Source: Dipteronia dyeriana (taxonomy: Eukaryota > Streptophyta > Magnoliopsida > Sapindales > Sapindaceae). From it: a stretch of DNA of 64,000 nucleotides. The stretch's first letter is position 1. Each line of letters starts with the position of its first letter. The notes below the pieces were generated by a model, which was given only the letters and a program-made list of their open reading frames with translations, searched no databases and had not been told where the DNA came from. Made by a program: the position numbers and the translations under genes. Shown one piece after another: positions 56,686-64,000 of the stretch. The stretch is from contig CM065298.1 in the NCBI GenBank assembly GCA_032871835.1, positions 14,203,096 to 14,267,095 on the forward strand. Direction: 5' to 3'.

Positions 56686-57599
56686 CAGTGGCGGATGTAA
56701 GAATTTTAATCAGGTAAAACATTTGAATATATAAAAAAAATATTGAAAATTAAAATTATAGTAAAATGGGTTTTTTTTTATAAATAAAAATGACTTTTTT
56801 TAGATAAATAAAACAAACAGAACACTTATTCATTTGAAATATATAATTTTACATCAAAAAAGAAATAAAAACAATAAAAAATATTTTAAAAAATAAATAA
56901 TAACATGAAAAATAACATAAATAATGAAAACAAATTTAAAGAATAAATTACAATACAATTTTATATTAAGATTTTATTTTTTTACATTTATAATGAATTC
57001 AATTTAAATTTAATTTATTAATAAATATTGCTAGACATGTTTTTATATTTGTTATTCTTCAAGTTTTTGATAAATTATTGATTTATTGATTCTAAATAAA
57101 TTAAAACTATAAAATAAAGAAAAATACTAAGGATAAAAGAAAACGAGTTATAATAATAGATTGACCATTTTAAACTGATAAAATAAAATTTAAGATTTTA
57201 AGGTTTATTGATTAGACGTATTAAGTATATTAAACTAAAATTATTAGAAATAATAAAAATTTAAAATGATATTAGATAGTTTAATATAAATAATAAAATG
57301 AATTGTTTTCTTTTATAAGAAATGAAAATCTGAGAAAATAATTAGAAAAGATGGCGAAATAAATAAGACTGACAAAAATTACAAGATAAAATTGAATTAA
57401 AAAAAAAATACGTTTGCTTGAGATGGGAATTGAACCCATTGTAACAAGTGTAGGGAGAATGTTTCATTACCAACTATGATAAAGAGAATGTATTGTAACG
57501 ATTGCTAATTAGTATGTATATAATATATATAATAAATTTTAAAAAAAAATTTGAGGTAGGACATGTTCCCTATCTGGTCTCCACGTGGATCCATCCCTG
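56686..57599. mobile_element. Probable hAT-derived element
   Basis: It starts CAGTGGCGGATGTAAG and ends GTGGATCCATCCCTG, whose inverse CAGGGATGGATCCAC follows the CAGNGGCGGA consensus of many plant hAT ends. The flanking octamers (GTTACAAA, ATCACAAT) match only partly. Near 57423-57450 the minus strand reads GGGTTCAATTCCCA, a strong B-box. No transposase in 914 bp. Confidence 0.55.
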
Positions 57600-58060
57600 A
57601 TCACAATCAAAAAAGTGAATGAAAATTAAGAAAATAAACATGATATCCCAAATCTCATTTAATGAAGATTGGTGATATCCATAAATGGAGATTACCGATC
57701 TTGATGGAGGAGATATGGTTCCAAATCTTTTTTTAATGAAGATCAAGATCTCCATTAAAGGATATTACATGTCTCCTATAATGACAATCATCGAGGACCA
57801 TGATCTCTTCCATATGTACCTGTCTGATTTATGTGAAAAGATCCATTTTTTAAAAAATATATCTGATTTTTTAAATCTAATTCTTTATTGTTTTTTATGA
57901 TTTTTATTTTATTTTTATATTACAAGTGCAAGGGGAAAATCTACATTACCCTTTACTTTATCTATTACTAATTACCGGTGGCCAACACTTAGTAAATGGA
58001 TCGAGAGGTAGTTTATATTATTATGATATTTTTGACGATTCTAATGCAATTATGTATATA
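57600..58060. other. Unclassified DNA with short inverted and direct repeats
   Basis: 57640-57770 repeats AATGAAGAT, GGTGATATCC and CTCCATTAAAGG/CCATAAATGGAG several times in both orientations, as in a decayed foldback element. No gene. Confidence 0.4.
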
Positions 58061-58068
58061 GTTATGGT

Positions 58069-58652
58069 TAGGGGTGGGTACGGTCCGATTCGATTCGATT
58101 CGATTCGATTTTGGGTAAAACTCAATAGAACCGAAAATATTTTGATTCATTCAAAATTGAACCGATTTAAACCTAATAAGAAATTGTAACCGAATTGAAT
58201 TGAACCTATTTTAATCGATTTGATTCAATATGGTTTTGGGCCTAATGGACCGGCTAGCTTAATTGGTCTTTTGAATTTATTTTTAACATTAATGGGTTGT
58301 TGGATACTAATTTTAGACATTTGTATAGCCCAAAACCAAAAAACCCAAATCAAAGCTAACTTAATTTTATATATATAATAAATCAATTAAAAACATATTA
58401 AATAATAATAAGTTAATAACAAATCCATTTCAAACTCCAAAATAATATTAAGGTTTAAAAAAAAAAAGTTATATACTCGGTTTATTAGGTTCAATCCGGT
58501 TTTTTAAAAAATAAATCGGTTTGAATCTAAAAAAAAATTGATTTTTATTTTTTAAACCGGTTTAAACCTAATTAATGTTACGAATCGATTCGAATACCTA
58601 TTTTTCGATTCGATTCGATTTGGTTCGATTTACAACTTAACGTTCACCCATA
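58069..58652. mobile_element. Non-autonomous hAT element (TTCGATTCGATT family)
   Basis: It starts TAGGGGTGGGTACGG and ends GTTCACCCATA, with a perfect 8-bp TSD GTTATGGT at 58061-58068 and 58653-58660. The interior aligns by eye along its whole length with 47915-48440 (TAATGGGTTGTTGGATACTA in both). 584 bp; no protein. Confidence 0.93.
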
Positions 58653-58660
58653 GTTATGGT

Positions 58661-58907
58661 AAATTAGTTCAATTTACTCTAAATACAATTAAGCACTAAA
58701 AATGCAATCTTATTGGTGGAAATTAGCACATCTGCCCTAGCTGGTGGTGTACACCTCTGACCTCTCCTAATACGTGTACTTTATAGAGAAAAGTTCAAAT
58801 CACATCACTTTTTTTTTACGATTCTCGAGAGTGGATATTTAAGAAACCACTCGACTCAGTTATAAAAGTATATATTCAAATCATATTTGTGATGTTATTA
58901 TAAAAAT

Positions 58908-58953
<46 letters not shown>

Positions 58954-59228
58954 TATGATATTGACAAACCAAATGTGTCAAATGGACTTGAAGGTTCGAA
59001 CCCAACCTTCAAATTGAGGACCATCCCCACGTCCAAGTCCTATGGTTAGGATCCTCAAAATCAAAAGTCATATGGTTAAGTGGGTCGGGCTACACTTTCA
59101 AGCTCATGTGCTCGAAGAGCAGGACTACAAGATTGAAAAAACAATAACTATTACATAAAAAACAAGTTAAATTACTTACTTAAAAAAAAAAAAAAAATTA
59201 TATGAGGGCAAACTTCTTTTAAGTATGA
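58661..59228. other. Unclassified DNA with long (TA)n run
   Basis: A (TA)n microsatellite covers about 58910-58950. The rest has no recognised feature. Confidence 0.5.
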
Positions 59229-59236
59229 CTTATGGG

Positions 59237-60613
59237 TAGGGGTTGACATAAAAGTGTGAACCGAACCGATTTTAGGTGTTTGGTTCAGTATACTCGAATT
59301 CGGTTCAATTCGGTTCGAATCGAATGAACCGTATTGAATTCGGGTCAGTTTCGGTTTTGAGTCTTCAAAACCGAAACGACCCATATGAACCGACATATAA
59401 ATTAAATAAAAACCTAATTTTTCTAACTCTTTCAAACTTATCTGTTCTATCAGCAACATATCTAGATTTTTCTCTCAACTCATAGTCTCTCTCTCTCTTT
59501 TTCTCTTTCGTCTGCAATTGTCGCTCTCCCACGGTTCCGACTTTCGACTTCTGCATACAATCGTCTCTCTTCAATGTATTTTTCTTCTTCTTTCGCCATT
59601 CCGATCTACAATTTTCTCTAACTTTTTTCCCTTTTTTTTGTTATCTACTTGTTTCGATATGGTGAGTGGTGACTTAGATTTATTTGAATATATTTCGTTT
59701 TATGTCGGATTTCTATTTATTTGATTTTTCTCTGATTTTGACTTTGATTTTGATTTATGTTGGTTTTTATAACTTGATTTATTTGAATATATTTTGTATT
59801 TGAATTTATTTGATTTATGTTGTTCATTGCTTATTGAGTAACAACTTTATTTGATTTTGTTTTATGTTGGTTTCCCTATTGTTCACTGTCAACTTTGATT
59901 TCGTTTTGTACAAAAGTGATTAATGTCTTTGATTTCGTTTTGTATGCGGGTATACAATTTACTTTTGTCGATTTGGTGTCATCAGAGGCTAAGGATTGTA
60001 TTGTGGATTGTATTTGAAGTTTAATTTTATTATGGATTTTATGTTGGATTGTGTGTGAATAATTCTATAAATACTTTATGTTTTAAAGGTTTATTGATTC
60101 AATTTTTGTTTATGATTGGGTCTGGATCTGGATCTAGTATTTTTTACTGTAAGGTTTATTGATTTCAATTTTTATTTTGGATTGCATTCTAGACTTCTAT
60201 TATTCTATGTAATTGAAGTTATTTGGATTCAATTTCTGAACTGAATTTGGTAGCTTTTTAGAAGCTACTTTTGATTGATTTTGACTGTATTTATGCTTAT
60301 ATGTTGATTATGTGGACATATAATTTAGTCTAAACTTGGACTGAATCAGTTGTCTAAAGGCCTGATTACAATCTTAGATGTTAAAAGGTAAAAAACGAAA
60401 TGAAGAAATATTTGAGCCTAATAGGCCCATTAGGTCCAAAACCGAATTGAACCGAACCGAACCGAACCGAGATAAGGGTGTTCGGTTCAATTCGGTTCAA
60501 TTCGGTTTGGTTCAATATGGTTCGAACCGATTCACAATTTTAAAAACCGAATATAACTCGGTTCAATACGGTTTTGATAAAAACCTAACCAAACCGAACC
60601 GCGTCCAACCCTA
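59237..60613. mobile_element. Deleted hAT element (GAACCGAACCG family)
   Basis: It starts TAGGGGTTGACATAAAAG and ends GCGTCCAACCCTA, with a perfect 8-bp TSD CTTATGGG at 59229-59236 and 60614-60621. Both ends carry AACCGAACCGAA and TTCGGTTCAATTCGG repeats. The 1377-bp interior has a CTCTCTCTCTC leader-like stretch (59486-59500) and TTTGATTT-rich DNA like a plant first intron. No transposase remains. Confidence 0.92.
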
Positions 60614-60771
60614 CTTATGGGTAAGACCCGACCTTATAAACAATTTAAGCATCTGGTTGGATATTGAAATTAAATTTGACTTGACCCTACACTTTTATGA
60701 CAAACGTCTGTTCCATTCGGTATTAGTTTACCAACAAATGATTGTAAATATTGTTTAATCTCAACAAGTTA

Positions 60772-61235
60772 AAGCATTTCCATTGTAATATTATTTGAGT
60801 GTGTTAATATTATAATTTAATATAAAGTGAAAAAATTATGTTCCAATACAATATCAAATATTATATTAAATTTGACATATGTTATTTTTTATGTAACATA
60901 TACCAAATTTGATACAAAGAATAACATATGTCAAATTTGGTATAACAATAAATACTGTTTTTTTATTATTATAAAAATAACATTATATAACTATATTGAA
61001 TATATTAATCGCTGACTTTTATAATTTTAAATAATAAAAAATATTATATAAATTGAATGTATTAATTATGTTTATTGATTTCTATAATTTTAAATAATAA
61101 AAAAAAATTAACATTTCAAATAGAATTATATATTGGAATACAGTACTAAAAGGATGAACAAAATATAATATTTTACTATTTTTAACACTAAATTTAGTAT
61201 TGGTATTGATATTGATATATGTATTGGAGATGGTT
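60772..61235. mobile_element. Tourist-like MITE (same family as 43745-44167)
   Basis: The ends AAGCATTTCCATTG and, inverted, AACCATCTCCAATAC are flanked by TTA (60769-60771, 61236-61238). It shares AATTTAGTATTG and CAAATTTGATAC with the 43745 copy. 464 bp. Confidence 0.8.
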
Positions 61236-61238
61236 TTA

Positions 61239-61604
61239 GACGATCGGTTATATGATGTTAACTTATTATTATTATGCATTTAATTAAAGCTAACTACCCT
61301 AAAAAAAAGTACTTAATTAAACATAGTAACTGTTAAACTTAAACGTGAGAACAAAGCAACAAGCCTTGTCGTTTTAAAGAAAGAAAAAAAAAACATCACA
61401 TTATCACATTATTGAAACTTCATAAATTTTGTTTGATTCCCATTTTGTTCTCTAAATCCGAAACCATAGATTTTGCCCGGAATTTCAGATTCTCACGTTT
61501 CTGTGATCTTCTCTGTTGTTTTCGGGTTTTTTGAGGCGGTTTTGGTGATGGGATTGGATCGATATCATTTGGGTTGAAAAATAAGAGGAAAAGAGGTAGG
61601 AAAA
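61239..61604 (+). other. Probable 5' leader of the sorting-nexin-like relic
   Basis: 61420-61604 becomes less AT-rich towards the ATG at 61605. This is consistent with a 5' untranslated region, but no promoter element is assigned. Confidence 0.35.
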
Positions 61605-61718
61605 ATGAGTTCGCAGAAGCAGGTAACGATGTGGGACCTAGTGGAGGAGGCCAAGAAGAGGATTGTGTTCTTGATCGTATATTCGTATGTGTCGTCGGAT
61701 TGTCTTATATGCTGTCGT
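61605..61718 (+). pseudogene. First exon resembling PXA/PX-domain sorting-nexin-like protein, frameshifted
   Basis: From ATG 61605 the frame reads M-S-S-Q-K-Q-V, then D-L-V-E-E-A-K-K-R-I-V-F-L-I-V. This resembles the cytosolic tip and first membrane helix of plant proteins with Phox-associated, PX and sorting-nexin C-terminal domains. A 2-base excess near 61678-61681 then shifts the frame. In the other frame the expected V-C-V-V-G-L-S-Y-M-L-S helix continues to a GTAAGT donor at 61719. Such proteins act in endosomal sorting and normally exceed 700 residues. No further exon of that family is seen, so this is a fragment. The family match is from memory and moderate. Confidence 0.5.
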
Positions 61719-61909
61719 GTAAGTCTTCTTGCTTTTGTTTTGTTTCTGATTGAATTCAATGAATTGGTGGTGGTTTTTAATTTCTTATGAATCTGATCTT
61801 ATAAATGCTGCTGGAGTTCAATTTTAGAGGATTAGAACTTATTCACCAAAAGAATGCTGCATGTAAAAATGGTGAATGTGATGTGGTTGTATGTTAGTGA
61901 AGTTGTGTT

Positions 61910-62025
61910 TGCCCCTTAAATTGTAACACTAAAACTGTGTTTGTAGCGATTGGTCTCACTAGCTCCCAACAAACCCCAAACCCAAACCCAAATCCAAACC
62001 CAATTGATGTTAGCTATTATTCCCA
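61910..62025. repeat. Copy of PERK-flank segment
   Basis: CCCCTTAAATTGTAA, AAACTGTGTTTGTAGCGATT, CTCACTAGCT and CCCAATTGATGTT also occur at 62868-62960 and, more diverged, at 36195-36290. It carries a short (AAACCC)n run. This suggests local duplication of about 110 bp. Confidence 0.8.
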
Positions 62026-62117
62026 CACCCAATCTTGTTTATTATTTGCATTTATGCAGCTTGTTTGTAGTGCTCGTGGCCAATCTATACAATGAACCAT
62101 TGTATTTTAATGCAGAC

Positions 62118-62200
62118 AAAGCCCCAGCTGCTATTGTAGGCCTTGTTGGCCGTAAGGAGTATGAACAATGTGCTAAGGATCTCTATTTCTTTATTCAGGT
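62118..62200 (+). pseudogene. Splice-bounded exon-like fragment of an unidentified protein
   Basis: Between TTTAATGCAG and GTAAGT, one frame reads K-A-P-A-A-I-V-G-L-V-G-R-K-E-Y-E-Q-C, then A-K-D-L-Y-F-F-I-Q. Codon use and splice context look real, but I do not recognise the family. The flanks do not extend the frame, so it may be a stranded exon. It could belong to the same plus-strand relic as 61605 or to another gene. Confidence 0.4.
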
Positions 62201-62589
62201 AAGTAGGGAAATCATTTTGTCCTTTTTAAAATTTATATACGTTATGATTGCACATTTTGTCCATTTTGCCTCATGTTGCTTTATATGCGTGATTTTACTC
62301 TCCTGTAACACCGTATCTCTTGAAGGATCAGATTTTTGCTGAATTATGAAATTCATATGATTGAGATTAGGCGCTAGGAGAACTTAACATCTTAAAGTCC
62401 GGAAAACCTTTAGGGCATTATTTACTCTCATCCTGTCAGCGTGAAGCCTGTCCAGATCATAGATCGATCCCCAAAACATTTTGCTAAATTTAGGAATAGC
62501 TTTCTTATGACTGATAGGCACCGAGAGAATTCAATGTGATATAAACTTGGAAACTTTTTTATGAAACTCTAAAGGATGATTTTTTATGA
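62201..62589. other. Unclassified DNA
   Basis: Intron-like or intergenic DNA between the exon-like fragment and the PERK-flank duplication. No feature recognised. Confidence 0.4.
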
Positions 62590-64000
62590 AAAAAATTGTT
62601 GATTCTTAGTGTGGTGTTACAATTTATCTTCAATCACGAGAGCATTCTACTACCTCAGCAGTTGATCTAGTGTTTTTTAATGCCCAAATTAAGATTTCAA
62701 ATTTCTATTGCTGAATAAATTTCAGTATAAAAGAGTGATGAAACGGTAAGAGAAAGAAGCATAAGCAAAATGGTGAACTTAAACCTTTTTCTTGGATAGT
62801 TAAGTAAATAAAATCTTGTTTTCAATGAGATAGTTACAAGTTTCTCTTCATCCACTAGGGACATTTGCCCCTTAAATTGTAAAACTCTAAAACTGTGTTT
62901 GTAGCGATTGGCCTCACTAGCTACCAACAAACCCCTAACCCAAACCCAATTGATGTTGGCAATAAGATCATGTTTTACTATATAGAAAAAAACCAAGTAA
63001 AATGATAATATTGAACAATAGCATTACACTAAGATTTTTCAAGCCTAGCTTCTCATCTTACGAGACCTGCAAATCAAATAAATCTCCAAAATACAAAAAT
63101 AAATAAACAAACAAGCTAAAAGCCAAATGACTTCTACAATACATGTACAACTCAACCCAGTCACTTAAAAATTCTTTCCATATACAACCATTTCAACAAT
63201 TCTTAACAATGAAAACAAAAAAGCTTAGTATTAACATGTTACAAAGACTACCCCATCTATGCAATCACCTACTTGCAATTATGTACCCCCCCGACTTCCG
63301 GTATCAAAATTAATTGGGTTCAGTGGGGATCAAGAGAAAAAAGAATGTCAATTTCATGATATCCGGTGTGTAAAATCGTTGAGAGATGTTATGAAGAAAG
63401 CATTTGAATCTTGAGAAAATCTTATCAACATGACTATCTTGTTCTTTCTTCAATATTTTGATCCACTACACCTACCATTGGAAGGCATGGCCTAATTTTT
63501 GTTATCAGTTCGACTTGCTTACATGGGGGATGTAATCACAGAGAATAAACTTGGAGTTGAATGGCAGGATCAGTTAAGGGAAAGATTTACCAAAGAAATG
63601 GCAACCAATATTGTCAAGAGCTTTGACCGGAGACATTGGTGTCTTTCTCTTCTTTTTGGGGTTCTATCTCTTGAGTTGATTGCCAACCTTCAGTACTAGA
63701 GCTAGATGGGTTCTGAACACCATTGTTGGTGACCACACTGCTATCAATGTTTCGTATTGCCAACAACTTGAATTTCTTTATGTCTTCCTTGTATTGGCTA
63801 GAGCTATTTTCTGAGCGTCCATGGCTAAACGCTCTGCTGTGCATTTCATTCAGATCTTCCAGAGGCAAATTTCCTTCCAAAGCTCTAACTATCTGCTCGA
63901 CATGGTGAAAATAAAATAATTATGCCAGCATAGAGTTTGCAATTATGATTCTATTAGAAGTCTTATTCAAATCTCTCAATTTTGTCAACCTACTGATGAT
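62590..64000 (-). repeat. Second PERK locus 3' region (duplicate of about 35960-37345)
   Basis: It follows the first locus in order and orientation from GATTCTTAGTGTGGTGTT to TTTTGTCAACCTACT at the window edge, with scattered substitutions and small indels. The copies are therefore tandem-type duplicates about 26.6 kb apart. Confidence 0.9.
63614..63892 (-). CDS. PERK paralogue, last coding exon (gene continues beyond window)
   Basis: After a GAGCAG acceptor at 63893-63894 the frame reads [16 protein letters not shown], then S-S-Q-Y-K-E-D and the Ser-rich S-S-S-S-T-E-G tail of PERK kinases, ending at a TGA (63616-63614). It parallels exon 8 of the first locus but lacks a few residues (the I-T-P-G before H-S, and a short indel near I-D). 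The remaining exons, including the kinase domain, would lie right of base 64000, so intactness cannot be judged. The A-L-E-G sequence is closer to the usual PERK consensus than the V-L-E-G of the first copy. Confidence 0.8.
   Translation of the reverse strand: MVRALEGNLPLEDLNEMHSRAFSHGRSENSSSQYKEDIKKFKLLAIRNIDSSVVTNNGVQNPSSSSTEGWQSTQEIEPQKEEKDTNVSGQSS

Noticed and set aside
61970..62005. (AAACCC)n run as interstitial telomere repeat
   Set aside because: The plant telomere unit is CCCTAAA; only a few imperfect AAACCC units occur and the same run is in the duplicated PERK flank.

Overview
The window is nuclear DNA of a flowering plant, most likely a eudicot. It is AT-rich, its real genes are split by GT-AG introns, and most of its length is transposable elements of plant type. 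No bacterial, viral, organellar or rRNA gene was seen. Only two genes look intact. One is a proline-rich extensin-like receptor kinase (PERK) in eight coding exons on the minus strand (42708 down to 36949, 554 residues when joined). The other is a small acidic protein of unknown function in one exon (35489 down to 34998, minus). A second PERK paralogue is cut by the right edge; only its last coding exon (63892-63614) is visible. Gene relics are a 5' fragment of a TauE/SafE sulfite-exporter-like gene (7165-6628) and a frameshifted first exon resembling PXA/PX-domain sorting-nexin proteins (61605-61718).

Layout from left to right. 1-5563: minus-strand Ty1/copia element, decayed and entering from the left edge. 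5566-6532: a segmental copy (A) of 32945-34142 (B), fused to the TauE relic. 7340-12200: decayed hAT-like repeats and a possible LINE-type tail. 12288-13743: CACTA element. 14190-14661: small hAT. 15419-26200: a nest of five elements, each outlined by its own target-site duplication (TSD), with a 6.8-kb coding-free LTR retrotransposon at the centre. 26911-29206: deleted hAT that keeps a possible transposase exon. 29305-30549 and 30639-31572: two Mutator-like elements. 32945-42708: genic island. 43125-44167: hAT and Tourist elements. 44170-57600: AT-rich DNA with many small foldback elements. 58069-61235: two hAT elements and a Tourist. 61605-64000: gene relics and the second PERK locus, whose 3' flank copies that of the first.

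Seven hAT insertions carry 8-bp TSDs, of which four are perfect. Five Mutator-like insertions carry 8-9-bp TSDs, of which four are perfect. One CACTA element has a perfect 3-bp TSD, two Tourist elements have TTA TSDs, and one LTR element has a perfect 5-bp TSD. These repeats allow nearly base-exact boundaries and a relative order of insertion.

I found no convincing new biochemical system. The best leads are the nested insertions, patchy LTR divergence that suggests gene conversion, tRNA-like segments inside Mutator-like elements, two Mutator-like elements with GC-rich cores (Pack-MULE candidates), and the chimeric segmental duplications. Identities quoted are by-eye comparisons, not computed alignments.
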